A stretch of DNA of 64,000 nucleotides from Nilaparvata lugens (Eukaryota; Arthropoda; Insecta; Hemiptera; Delphacidae): positions 19,077,999 to 19,141,998 of the forward strand of contig NC_052510.1 of the NCBI RefSeq assembly GCF_014356525.2. Direction: 5' to 3'. This document shows, one piece after another, positions 43,367 to 55,500 of this stretch. Every line of letters begins with the position of its first letter. The stretch's first letter is position 1. Both the position numbers and the translations under genes were made by a program. The notes under the pieces were generated by a model. That model did not search any database, had not been told where the DNA came from, and saw only the letters and a list, made by a program, of their open reading frames with translations.

Positions 43367-43625
43367 CAGCAAAAATATGATCGGCGTTTATAGTTTTCTT
43401 CATTTGTTGGTTGCATATGTCGTTGGCTTCGGACGATATGAGGTGAATGAATTCGGTACAACAGTTGAGCACTAAATCGCGGGCTTCGTTTGCCACGCGC
43501 ACGCTCGGCAGAATTTCTTTGATCATTTTGTTGATGGACGCTCGAGGTAGGGTCAGCTCATCCTCCTCTCCGTTACCACCCGGCACTCCACCCACTCCCG
43601 CCCCTCCTACACTCGATGACGTCAT
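43367..43625 (-). CDS. Dr1: Dr1 (NC2 beta), first coding exon, histone fold
   Basis: Dr1 pairs with DRAP1 (NC2 alpha) through an H2B-like histone fold and binds TBP on promoter DNA in the nucleus, repressing TATA transcription; it is also part of ATAC-type complexes (established knowledge). The ATG at 43625 starts a 20-residue glycine-rich leader that varies among species. DELTLPRASINKMIKEILP, VRVANEARDLVLNCCTEFIH and LISSEANDICN follow, almost identical to known Dr1. The donor GCTG|GTAAGAA at 43366 leaves one base that pairs with CA of the next exon to give alanine. A possible 3' splice site (TTTTGTTGCAG) 27 bp upstream suggests a separate 5' untranslated exon. Confidence 0.95.
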
Positions 43626-44390
43626 CTGAGGGCCAATTTGTAATGAGCTGCAACAAAAGATGAAGAGTCATTTGAGAACTAAATTTGAAATTGTCAAGAT
43701 GTATCAACAAAAGATGAAGAGTAATTTCAGAGCTAAAACTAAAAATGTGAATAAGTATGAGTTTTTGAGGATGTATTTTATACCATAACGAATAAACTCG
43801 TAATGGAGTCGAAGTGTCAGTTAAATTACGGAAAGCACTGATGTTATTTATAAGGGTCAAAACATAATGAAGCGGAGGGGAAGGTAGGGTAGAAGGTTCA
43901 AGGAGGAGGAGACATTTAGAAACATTATTTTGAACGCTCTCAGCTAGGTACAATTTCTTAGCGTTGACTCTAGCCGCGCGAATAGAGTTCTCGTTTCTGG
44001 ATCACATAGCCTATAATTACATTAGACTTGTTGATTTATCAGAAATTAGTCGTGAAAGCAATTAGTTGACCAATAAATCTAATTCATTTGCCGCCATATC
44101 AGTCGTACAACATAAAAATCTGATAAATTTATAGGATATGTGCTCTAGCTATTTAAAAGTAACACATGATATAAAATTATAGTTGCTATTAGCAACCAGG
44201 TGACGGATAGTTTTATTGAAGAGGCAATAATAATATTAATTCTTAATCATAAACAACCTGGCATCCTATACAATGCAGTAACACCACAGAGTATTTTTTC
44301 ATCATTTCAATTCAAATTCATAAGTTGAAATAAATACAAACATCAGTACTATTTTATTTGCATAAAATGTTATAATTCATGAGAGCTATT
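43626..44390. other. Upstream region of Dr1, no coding sequence
   Basis: Expected to hold the 5' untranslated sequence and promoter of the minus-strand gene. CAACAAAAGATGAAGAGT occurs twice (about 43651 and 43705). No TATA element is convincing. GCCGCGCG near 43972 is one of few CG-rich spots. Confidence 0.35.
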
Positions 44391-44394
44391 TTCA

Positions 44395-44525
44395 AATTAT
44401 AGTTTTGTCATCTGCAAATTCTAGTGCTCTCCCTTCAAGGTTCTAGTCATTTATGGTTATCAAAAATAACAAGGGATGAATAACTGAGCCCATGGGGGGC
44501 ACCATGTTTGATAGGCAATGCCTGA
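44395..44525 (-). pseudogene. LINE reverse transcriptase relic
   Basis: The minus strand shows a worn PPMGSVI-like block (GCCCCCCATGGGCTCAGTTA) and about 25 codons later ALEFADDKT, the catalytic pair. It is frameshifted and very short. Confidence 0.5.
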
Positions 44526-44675
44526 GACTTTTTTCCTCCTATAGAATAGACCTGATATCTGTTTTCAAGATAAGATTCTGCAGTCTGAAGAACAGACAGC
44601 ACATCCAAAATCGTAGCGCTCCATCCTAACCAAGTAGGCTACAATCTCATGCGACAACAAGTCGAAGGCCTATTA

Positions 44676-45029
44676 ATAGTCAGGTCCACGTTATAATGAC
44701 AGTGTTTAATAGGCGATGGTATTGCTATACTTGTCTATGATTCAAAAAATTGGATAGCACTATATCTTTTTTGCTTTGCTCTGTTACCAGATCGTCTTTT
44801 AACAATGTAGAATCGATAATTAATCAACAAAATATTTCATTTCGAAATTATTGAAAATATAATTTCTTGCTTAATAGAATATAATTGATTATTTTAAACG
44901 AGAATGTACATTTAATATTATTACATAAATAAACCTGTATCAGCTACCGTCTATAGAAGGCATTGACAAGACAGAGGATCGGCAACGTTGTTCTATCTTT
45001 CTCCACTTCCATAATAACGTGGACTTGAA
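44676..45029. repeat. MITE family with AGGTCCACGTTATAATG termini, copy 1
   Basis: Left TCAGGTCCACGTTATAATGA, right CATAATAACGTGGACTTGA. It is the most worn of three copies in 5 kb; the interior is AT-rich. Confidence 0.65.
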
Positions 45030-46025
45030 ATGTTCTGTTTAATAATGCTTAAAAGATAAAAGAGTATGTTTTGCTTTCAAATGGCAAAATTTTGATACTA
45101 TTCAAAATAATATGTGACACAGTTAATATCGTAATGGTGCTACATTCTATTATAATATTAATAATCAATAATGATAGAAACTTCATATATGGAATTGCCT
45201 ACTTGTTTATTTTTGAATAAAAAGAACATAGTTAATTCATTTTCAATGAAATTTAAAAATTATGTGGCAATTCAATTGAAAAATTACCTTATATCCTAGC
45301 ATTAGAATAAATCTTGAGAACTTGAGTAGACCTAGTATTCAACTTATTGCTAACTATTTGTTAAATTTAATCAATCCACTTGACCTCAATGGCTAGGTAG
45401 AAATTTGAAATTTTATTTTCACCGTACAAAAATTCAATACAAAATAATGTGTAACATAACCTTAAAATTCTTACCATCAACAATAATATTAGGGCGGTTT
45501 TATGAAAGATTTAAAAACTAGAATCGTCAATGACATTTCTGGTTTAAAAAATAATTATAATTCACTTACCTCTGATCAGAACTCTTAAGTATTTTGGAAA
45601 TAATAATTAATTGAATGATACTGATTGGAAAACTACTAGAATATCGTGAGTTGAACGAATTATTTATCTATTCTTGTACAAAATGTTTAATGATCATTAT
45701 GATAAGATTACACAACAAAATCTAAAACTTTAGAGAAGAATAAAATCGAATATTAACATGAATTTACCATAAAAATTCACAAGAAACAAAAACATTGGCG
45801 AGTTTCATTGATTATTGATTTCTGATTCTGAATTTCTGTTGTATGTGAGTTGTAACAGCTGTTCTTATTTAGTCAGTGCTGCCACTTGCCAGCTACAAAA
45901 AAACAAATTCCCTTTACTTTGTGTGCCAGCGCTCTTTAGGAGTGATGTCTTTCAGTTTCATTATTGTGTACGTTCTGTGTACAGTAAATTGTTCCAGTTC
46001 CAATCGTAAATTGTTCCATCACGTG

Positions 46026-47028
46026 ACTATAGTGAGGTCTACGTTATAATGGCAGTGAAGAAAGATAGGAGAAAAACGTTGCCAAGTCTCTCAATTTTGC
46101 CACTGATTGTACACAGCTGTTACTCAATTAATCCCATTAAATTTGATCCAATAATAATTATCATTTCCTTGATAAAATTATCAATTTAATGTCAAATTAA
46201 TCAATAAACTAATTTTTTCAAAATTTGATTTAAAAATTTGCTTCCTTAAGTAAGATCAGATTCTCATTTTTATACAAACCGGGAATGGCGGCACATTTAA
46301 AAAGCTGTGGTGGACCAATACACTACCTCCGTAAACAAAGCCGTAGTGCGTTCGTGTGAAGTCAGCACAGGTAGGGCTCCTAGACGAAATCAACGAATTT
46401 CTATTGGTGTAGCAGCCCTACCTGTGCTGACGTAACACGAATGCACTACGGCTTTGTTTATGGAGGTAGTGACCAATATGAATTTCAAAACAACAGAAAC
46501 TAAGTTATTTGGTAGGTATATATTCTATTCCAATTTCTTCTAAAAATGATAGAAAAATAGAAACCCTTTCTAAAATAAGTAATTTCAATGGAAATAATTC
46601 TGAAATCACCTTTCAATATTATTTATACCAGTACGAGTAGGTCTATCCTAAACGTGTAGGCTAACTGAAGCATGGATGAAGTCTAGGATGGTTAGTTATC
46701 AACTTTTAAAATGTCATTTCAGGTATTTTAATTTGTGTTTCTCATACTGTAATGTCTAAAAAATTATTTCATTGTTCCAAAAATACATTTTAAATCAATC
46801 ATTATACGACTTGTTTACCAAAGTATTTTGATAGAATGAAGAGAAAAAATGGTGGCTGAGTTACTTTTGTACAGTCACTGTCAAAAGTAAAAATAAAATA
46901 TTCTGGTAAACTGACAACATTGCAAAGCTAGAGAGAGATAGCGCTATCTGTTTTGTTGTATGATAGAAAAGGTCAGCAAGAGTATTGTTAATCGTACACT
47001 GCCATTATAACGTGGACCTCACTATAGT
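46026..47028. repeat. MITE family with AGGTCCACGTTATAATG termini, copy 2
   Basis: Left ACTATAGTGAGGTCTACGTT, right complement of ACTATAGTGAGGTCCACGTT. It is enlarged to about 1 kb, partly by the hairpin at 46313-46484. Confidence 0.75.
46313..46484. repeat. Hairpin MITE nested in the 46026-47028 element
   Basis: The arms CACTACCTCCGTAAACAAAG...CCGTAGTGC...GTCAGCACAGGTAGGGCT are mirrored with few changes. The loop is about 35 bp. Confidence 0.8.
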
Positions 47029-47029
47029 G

Positions 47030-47989
47030 CAAAATGTTCCCATGGAACGCCATTTCAAAATCGTTGGTTCAAGCTTTTGGCGCACAGATATAAAGTTGAT
47101 TTACACTAAAATGTGTCGGTTACTAGCTGCGTGAATGAAGAAAGGCTGTTTCACAAACCTACCGTCTAGAAAAGTGTAAATTCCTTTTATTTCATTACTC
47201 TCAAATTTTCTATCGAGAAAAATTCATTTAATGAATGGTTATCAAACATCATATTGTTGGTTATATATTCTATGCTATGGTGAATAATCTATCAGCTTAT
47301 GTGCAGAGAAGCAAGCAGACAACAATAATCGACCAATGAGAGCTCAGATAGTTGGAACTGTTCCAGGTCTGACAATTTACCACACTTCGACTGTGGGGCA
47401 GGATTTTGCAACTGGAACTGAATCTGTCAAAATTCCTCCCATGGAACGCGGAACTTTTTACTTGGTAAATATTGTGAATCGGACAATTCACCACATTCCA
47501 TGTACACAGAATGGGCCCATTGTCTGGTGCTTCAAATATGCTAAAATTTCAACTCTTTGTTATTTGTATATTTTATTTATTATCTGGAATTATTGGAAGA
47601 TTTTGGATAATATTAATTCATTACCATTTAGAAAGAAGCTACAACCCAACCTTACCTTGAACATAACTTTTTGTGGAGTCGCAGAGTATCGGCAGCCCTT
47701 AAAACCATCACAACCAAAAAAATTGGAACGAATTGGGCTATTTTGAAAAACTGGGACGACGACAAACTAGGTCGCTTCATGCACACGACAAGCTTGGTTT
47801 ACTCGTGGAAATCCACAGTCCACATGTTTTCTTGTTATTGTTTGTGGTACTGTTAGCGGAAAATGATTTAAAACTCGCTGGAATATAAAAGCTCAATTTA
47901 TCAAAGTATCCATACTCTTCCAAAAAATAATTAATATAAATAATAATTTCATTTTAATATAATATCAACGTTTGTATAAGTAATAAATA
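47030..47989. other. Unassigned stretch with one open frame
   Basis: The frame 47336-47746 (136 codons) has no family signature I recognise and includes a hydrophobic run (CYLYILFIIWNYW). Two related blocks flank 47345-47520 (TTGGAACTGTTCCAGGTCTG and neighbours), hinting at an old repeat. I make no gene call. Confidence 0.3.
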
Positions 47990-48781
47990 ACGGGTGTTTC
48001 AAAAAGGACGCTCATCGAAGTTTGAGGGAATATATTCTCTGTATAGGGAATATTTTGTTCCCCCAAATAACAGTTGGGACTACCGTACTCATGTGTTGAA
48101 TTGGCATGCACCATTTTACATTAATAGTGCTTGTTAGTATTCATTTGTAATCTGTAGTGTCTGTGTATGTTCAACTATGGTTTTTTCAAAGGATAAAAGT
48201 TTGTTTATTATTGAAAGTATTGTAGGGCCTTTATTTTTTGACAAATCTGTAGATGGTGTTGTGTATCACAACATTATTGAAAAATTTATAGCGTTGTTAG
48301 AATTAGATGATCGAGCTTGTTGGTTTCAGCAGGATAATGCAACATGACATACTTCTGCTGAAACGATGAATAGTCTATGTTACGAGAATTTTTGACCATC
48401 ATGTGATATCAAAAGGATTGTGGCCACCAAGATCCCCAGATCTTACTCCAGCTGACTTTTTTCTTTGGGGGAATTTAAAAAATAAAATTTTTAATAACAA
48501 TCCTTATACACTTGACGAATTAAAGGCTAATATTGAAAGTGAGATTAAAATAATTTCTGAGCAAACACTATGAAAAGTGGCTGCAAATGTTATGAAACGT
48601 GTTCGAACCTGCATTACTAGTGGAGGAAGCCATTTTAAACATTTATTGTGAAGTTTTAAAGGTAATTTGAATATAATAAAGGTAATAATTTCATACAGCA
48701 CAACTTATAATTACTTTAATAACTTATTGTAATAAATTCACATTCTCAAACTTCCATGTGCGTCCTTTTTGAAACACCCGT
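47990..48781 (+). mobile_element. Small mariner derivative with coding remnant
   Basis: The termini CGGGTGTTTCAAAAAGGACG are perfect inverted repeats at about 47991 and 48780; one further A/T pair places TA at 47988-47989 and 48782-48783. The 792 bp hold the two ends of a transposase with most of the middle deleted. Confidence 0.85.
48177..48651 (+). pseudogene. Mariner transposase, internally deleted and broken
   Basis: Starts MVFSKDKSLF, then jumps to the catalytic core: VVYHNIIEKFI, CWFQQDNAT with the second aspartate followed by a TGA, then GLWPPRSPDLTPADFFLWGN after a frame change near 48390, and SGGSHFKHLL before the stop. The first aspartate region is deleted. About 39-41 residues separate the second and third aspartates (uncertain because of the shift), so it is close to the group of the 31191-33696 element. 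Confidence 0.8.
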
Positions 48782-49493
48782 TAGTATTCCATTTTATTCA
48801 TCATATTCAACTATCAAACGGTCAACGGTTCGGTCAATAGAATTTTTCTATTGAGTAGAGCCAGGATGATGATCATAATTAATATTAGAATTACTAACCT
48901 ATAAAATAGATAACCCAAATTGACCACCTTCTCTGATCTGAGCCTATAAATATCTTAGTTTCGTTTCCAATACAGTTAGATACTAGAAGGAGATTGAAGA
49001 AGAAGAAAATTAAATTATGTTTTCATAAATTTATTGATTCCCTGAATATGATGGAATTCCCCAATTCAAGAATATTACTAAAACTAATGATAACTCCTAT
49101 AAAACACTTTTAATTTTACTTTTCAGCCTTTTCAATGTTACTACAAACTAAGAGGAATACAGGTTCAGTGCTGCCAAAAAAATGATAGATGTAAAATAGG
49201 AATAGGCCCAGTTTGTCTTTCACTGTTCCACTTTGGTGGCGTCCGTAAAAACTGACCATTTTTTGGTGAGTGGCGGCTTTTAGGGCAGACGGAACTCGGG
49301 CGACCCCTTTTGGTTCGTCATTTTCCAGTCTCCATCAATTTCTGCCAAATCCAGTCATTGGACAGAAAAATTCGCTACCATATATCGCTTTTTTCTGGAT
49401 TATAAAATTCGTAATAAAATGAGATCATTCGGAACGCTCTATCTTCGATAAGTAGATACTGAGTTAAAATTCTCGAAATTGGAGACACATGCT

Positions 49494-49707
49494 CTCGACT
49501 ATAGTGAGGTCCACGTTATAATGACAGTATTTGATCAACTTTGGTCTTGCTATCCTTGTTTATCATTCGACAAAGACGGTGGTACTATCCTTTTCTAGAT
49601 CCACAACGATGACAATTATGTTTTTGACAGTGTAATGCAGAGAATCAGCATCGTTATTCTTCTATCTTTATTCACTGCCATTATAACCTGGACCACACTA
49701 TAGAGTC
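49494..49707. repeat. MITE family with AGGTCCACGTTATAATG termini, copy 3
   Basis: CTCGACTATAGTGAGGTCCA and the right end TGGACCACACTATAGAGTCG are complementary. At about 210 bp it is the compact form of the family. Confidence 0.75.
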
Positions 49708-50606
49708 GAGTCTCTTCTCGACCTGAGCCGCGTAAGTGTGAGTTGAGCCTTAGTGGGCTTTCTCGTGTTGTAAAATCTCCTCTATTGAATACAGAATGAC
49801 TATTTTCACACTTTTTACATTAAATGTTTTGAAAAGTAAATAAGTTTTGAAATTTTAAAAGTACCGTAAATTAGTTGTGAATTAGTAGTGGTTTTATTAA
49901 GTAAATTTTACTGTCACCACACAGAATGTCCTCTGATTGGCTGAGTATCAGCTGTTATTGGGTATTAGCCAATGGCTGCTGCTTTCATAATTACCGATTG
50001 TCTGCTGACAATCAGAATTTCCCAGGGATTGGCCATCAGGGATGCCCCTCTCTCAAAACCATTGAGCATCCCTTCTAAATATCCCAAACTTGGTACCAGC
50101 CCCCCAAAAATAAGGCACTCTTGTAGAGAAGATTGTCTTATTTTAAACACTGCTGACATTTTTTGGGACCACCCAAGAATATTTTCAAACCTTCCCCTAC
50201 TCAAGAATTTCCATGACACACCCTGTTGGCATCCCTAGATTGGCTACTTCTCAACAAAAGACGATTCTCATTCAAATGACGTTCTGACTGTTGGTGAAAG
50301 TGGCACGCATTGGCCACTTTTACAATTACTGATTGTCAGCCGACATTTATCAATTCACTCTCAGAATAATTGTCCTTTGATTGGCAGAGAATTAGCTGAT
50401 TCCAAGCTTTACGATTTCTTGTCAACCATGACATGTGGTGCTGAAAAAAGAATGGCCGACTACTTCTGTAGGAGCTTTTGGCCATTTTCTTTAGAGCACG
50501 CATGTTTTTTCAAAGATAAACTTATTGATAGTATAGAAGATTATGTTATTCTGCTGAATAGTGGCTAGAAATAGTTTGCAATCACCCTCATTTTTTATGA
50601 TTAATA

Positions 50607-51434
50607 ATTGCTTATTGTTTTTGAAGGGACGGATTCAAGGATCCAAAGGTTCAAAGAACCCCACACATCAACCAGAGCTTATTGTGTTCCCAAGAAGTAT
50701 GTTAGTTAGGCAAACCAATACCTGTGTCCTTTACAAGCACCAGGAGTTTTTCCCTATGCTACATCCCATTCATCACCTGGTAGCTTGTTGCAATCCAGTG
50801 TGATATGCTTGGCAGTCTCTTCAGACTGATTAGTCCTCGTGACCTACGTGAGTTCTACTCCTGGCCTTCTTTGAAGGTCCTTCCGCTGAGGAAGGAGTGG
50901 CCAAGTTGCCTCTAGGGCGCCTGGCCACCCTTGACTCAGCCTCTTGACCCATATTTGTGCCTGGAGTTTCACCCATCTCTGGTCACTTTGGTTTTTCTTT
51001 TTGCCCCTCCAAAGCTCTGCAGGGTCAAGCCTCACCTCTCTTTAGAAGTTTTGCCTGAGTGGCCGATCTTCTTTGTGCAGTGATGAGTTTTGGCCTCTCC
51101 ACCCACAAACTTTTGACCTACGTGAGTTTCACTCCTGGCTTTTTTTTAGATCATTCCACCGAAGGAGGGGTCGGTCTAATTGCCTCTAGGGCACCTGGTC
51201 ACCCTCGACTCAGCCTCTTGACCCACATTTGTGCTTGAAGTTTCATCCATCTCTGGTCTCTTGGGTTTTTCTTTTTGTGCCTCCAAAACTGCCCTGATGG
51301 GGCAGATCTCGTGGTTTTGAAGGTGAGGCAGTCCCTCCTACGACAAGCAGGGATACTGTGGGTGAATTCTTGCTTTCAACACATTTTTGAGTACGATGTT
51401 CGACTCAAAGCTCCCTCAACCCACAGGGGAGTAC
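50607..51434 (-). mobile_element. Short retroposon, copy C
   Basis: An exact 8 bp duplication GATTAATA lies at 50599-50606 and 51435-51442. On the minus strand it starts near CCCCTGTGGGTTGAGGGAG, as in copy A, passes TATCCCTGCTTGTCGTAGGA, and ends in an A-rich tail (CAAAAACAATAAGCAAT). It is the longest copy (828 bp), partly because the coding remnant block (CCAGGAGTGAAACTCACGTA) is present twice. Confidence 0.8.
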
Positions 51435-51543
51435 GATTAATAGAGTAAAACATGTTTTGTATACGTCTCATATCTCATTCTCCACCACATAGAATTTGTC
51501 TCCCAGGGAGATCTCATATAGTTCCCCTTTAATACTGTATTGT

Positions 51544-51774
51544 TAAGGTGCGTACAGATATACGCACCTCCAACACGCCCCGCACTCGCTCCGCAATCGC
51601 TCCACGCAAGCTCCGCACTCGCTCTGCAATCGCTCCGATCCTGAACATTACGCGAGATGTTACACCTCTGTTACACGCTCTTCTCGCGTTCCACTCTTGC
51701 TCCCCGGTCGATCATCAATTGATCTGCTCGAGTGACGTTCGATTGCGGAGCAGAGCAAAAGTCTGTAAGCACAT
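51544..51774. repeat. MITE with GTGCGTACAGA termini, copy 2
   Basis: AAGGTGCGTACAGATATACG at the left and AGTCTGTAAGCACATT at the right. The interior CGCTCCGCAATCGCTCC blocks and GATTGCGGAGCAGAGC match copy 1 (28701-28953). Confidence 0.7.
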
Positions 51775-51899
51775 TACGGCTTACACGTCTAGAATATTTC
51801 GTAATAACCTACGTTGTTACCGTACGTTAGCGGTTAGCCCTAAATATACAGGCTATTAAAGCTAGTATATTAGATATTTATCACTTACTTCAACTTTCA

Positions 51900-52110
51900 C
51901 TTTATCCGGCTCTACAGTCTTGGGTGGACTTTGGCCTCCTCAACATAGGGCCTCTCTATTCGTCTCTATCCTCTGCACTCCATCGCCAGTTTGCCACGCC
52001 CAGCAGATGGAGGTCACCAATCGCGTAGTTCAGCCATCTTGTCCGTGGTCGACCTCTCTTTCTCGTTCCAAGCATTCTTTCTTCCAGCAGTCTTGATGGT
52101 ACTCTACCCT
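51900..52110 (-). pseudogene. RTE-like LINE C-terminal relic
   Basis: The minus strand reads RGRPRTRWLNYAIGDLHLL, GVANWRWSAEDRDE, stop, REALC, the GRPxxRWxD...DL..LGV..W...A.DR..WR block that ends RTE-type ORFs. Frame damage is present. Confidence 0.65.
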
Positions 52111-52229
52111 GTCATCACTCATTCTGGCTATTCCAATCCATCATTCTTATTCGTCTTTTGTTTGCATTTCCTGATTTATTTCCATTATTGTCTGTACGAG
52201 TACGAGTCTCATATTGAGGCTTCACAATA

Positions 52230-52540
52230 ACAAATGTTTTCCAGTGAGGGTTTATTAGCCCCTCGCCCAACCCCCAACCTGGAGGATAATGTCATTTTTT
52301 GGGGGTTTTCCTCCCTAGCCTTTGGTAAGTCAATACTAAACTACAAGGCAGCAGTCAATTTTCTTTTGGGGTCTTCTTCCCTTAGCCTTTGAATATCCAC
52401 TGATCTCCGTCTGCAAGGTTGCTGGTTTTGGTCCACCCCGGATATTTGATTTCTCTGATCTAGGAGGCGTTCCCCAATCCGCCACCTGGGAAGGCGCCCG
52501 ACAGGAGACCAGCAATTCCCACGGGAGTTTAAGTTGAACA
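52230..52540 (-). repeat. Unclassified dispersed repeat
   Basis: GC-richer than its surroundings. On the minus strand a frame reads SVDIQRLREEDP and GRLPRWRIGERLL. I associate such sequence with insect LINE-related repeats from memory only. No copy elsewhere in the window supports it. Confidence 0.35.
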
Positions 52541-55500
52541 TTTATTTATCACAGTTAATCACAAACAAATAACAAAATTACTATTGATATAGGACAATAA
52601 TTCAATAATGAATTAGAATTATTTATTAAAAAACTGACCTGGTTGATTATGTACTGAATGAATTTGATTTATTTAAATTCCTATTTGTCTCATCCTGAGC
52701 AACTAAATTATCAAATTATACACAAAAATTTCCTGTGAAAACGTCTCCCAGATTCACATGTTCAAGTGGATAAATGAAAATTCAACAATAGGATGTACGC
52801 GGATGCGTAGTGTAATTAAACATATATATCCAGTCAGCCAAGGATGAAGATAAAAGGCTTAGATAAGATGAGCTGGAAACAGATTTTCGCAAAGTCAAGA
52901 CTCATAACGGCGCGAAGAATGAAGTTGATAAGTTACTCAAAGTGTGACTTTGAAATCACTCTTCATACGACATCCACTGCATAAACACAGCTCATTAGGG
53001 GAGTTAAGTTTTTCGAGTGTTGTATACTCAGTCAGAAAGTATATTTTAACTTTTCATTCCGTTAGTGAGCCTGTGAATTGAATAAACCTACGAGGGGAAA
53101 TGTTGAAAGTTTGCCAAGTAAGTCATTGTACCACGCAGATATATGAGGTTCCAAAAATTTCAGCCCAGCTTGAGAAAAAGAGGCAAATCTTTCCGCGGGA
53201 TTTGGCAAGATAATCTACTGGTTCTTCACCTTGAAACCTTTTAAGTCCTGACACAATATAGAAATTCACTATTATTTCCTCCTTCCTATCTTCACGAAGA
53301 AAGGGAACTAACTCATGTGTTTGGCACTACTGTTTTTCATATTTGTATTATTCTTTTGTTAATTTCCTTGACCATATTATCATAGTATTATATTATTGAC
53401 ACCAATAGGTGTGAGAGAAGTTTTATAATTTACTAGCGCCCTAGGCACTTTAAATACCGGTAACACTACTTGCGTCCCTTAATTATTCACTCGTGAACGT
53501 ACGGTAACATTTTGAACAGTGGCGTGTAGCAATAATATTGGACCTGTTCAGGAGGAGGATATTATCAATTTGCGGGTATAAAACACTCTCACAAAACATT
53601 GGAAAGTTATATTATAATGCTGATATTTATTTATATAAAGTTGAGTCATATTTCTAAAAATGGATGAACCTCTATGAAAGTTTCAAGCTTTTAAATTACA
53701 GAGTTATAACCAATCCTGATTATTGTTATTATTGTTCTACAGGTTTTTTTTGGGACGATTTTCATATTTTGGATATTATTAACTAAGCTTCATATTATTA
53801 TTTTTTCCATTTAATTTTTATCGCTTCCCTCCACTATAATTTTTATAAAGAAAGAGGGATATACCTACTCGATACCAAAAACATTTTTCTTCCATTCATT
53901 TCCATACCTGAATTTTTCTTTGACAACCAAGATCTACCAAATTTCCTAATGAATGGATTCCGTTCATATTGTTGTGAATGCGCTAGATCAAAATCTATTG
54001 ATCTGCACAAACATCTAATATAGGCTCAAGTGAAGCTAGAATAAGAATGAAATAAGAGTCGTCAATGAAAGAATGAATCCTATAAAAAATATTAACTAAA
54101 TTAATATTAGGCTATACTTCATTGAGATAATCCAACAGATGAATAGTCTATTTTGTCATAATAATTTGTCGAAGTACCTGTCATAATCTAGAAGCTGAAT
54201 AGAAGCTTTTAATTTATTTTTTATTCCACAATATTCAATCAAGGTATAATCAACGATCATAAACATACTGTATTCAATTGTGATTTACAACCCCATTTAA
54301 CAGGATTTTGTTCAACCTCCTCTATTGTTGCATATCTGCTGTAATACGTGACTCGCACAGGATCCAAGAGGTTGTAGGCTTTTCAGGCATAGCTGCATTA
54401 TTGAATCGTATATTATTGAATAGAGATAATTAATTACGAAGCCATAAATTCTCCGCAGGTAACTCTTATCACTTTGAAGCGTATGTTAATAAACGCCCAA
54501 ATGCATTCTCTCACTTTTATCTGTTTGCGGTATGGGCGACTTTGCGATCCTAGAAATGATTTATTGCACCTCTATCTATGATTGCAATTATTCATATAAC
54601 GAAGCCAAGGGAATAAATCCTATCTATCCAACCACGAATACTCATGCAGCCTTCGTTGTAGCCATTCATTACAGTTGACTGCAGAGTCCAATAATTAACA
54701 ATTCTATGAAATCAAATGAGTAGTCCTACTATCTATAGTTTGAGGCTCGGTTATCAATCGATAAGTTCAGGCTTCAGGGCGTGTTGAGTTGGTCTATTAC
54801 TAAATTATTGCGAAGCTCATTGGAATTAGATTTTTAATTAACTATCAACTATATCTATTACTTTACAGTTATACAAAGAACAAAATCCCAGTAGCAAAAC
54901 CAGGCCTACTGTTGGCTATAAACTTACGGATTCATATCACCGTCTATATTCTAGTAGTGCTGGTTGGTCCAACCAGATTCTGGTAAATTTATTTCTACGT
55001 GTAATATTAAGCATAGTCTGGACCTATGCCGATCGACATGTTCAATATTTGACTAGTCGAGCGGCACACGCCGGTGTAAGTGAATGAGTAAATTGAAGTT
55101 AATGAATAAATGAGTGACTTAGAAGACGCTGCAGTGGCGGCTGCTCCGAATTATCATTGCAGTTGCAGAAGTCAGCATGATCGCCATCGTCGCCGCCCAA
55201 GGAGGTTTTGGACAAGGCCCAGCCTTGTCCGAGGCAGAAAAAGTATAGTACTGAAGAATTTATGAAGGATTTTTTGCATAATGATGTTGATGATTTGTAA
55301 ATTTTTGATCTTCTTCTCCACATCGCATTTCTCAATGCCAAAAGAAAAAGCAATTTCCGTTAGCCAGTCGCGCCTTTTGTTCCTATTTTTGTATTATGAA
55401 TCAGTTGCTGGGTCCCACAAGAAACTCCGTTCACGATACATTTCAATAAACGAAATTGTTTGGTGGTCACTCCAATCCATCATGAATAATTATAGTAATT

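Noticed and set aside
43447..43629. 60-codon plus-strand frame
   Set aside because: Antisense shadow of the Dr1 first exon.
47336..47856. Two overlapping open frames
   Set aside because: No family signature, no splice logic, and the sequence carries repeat-like blocks.
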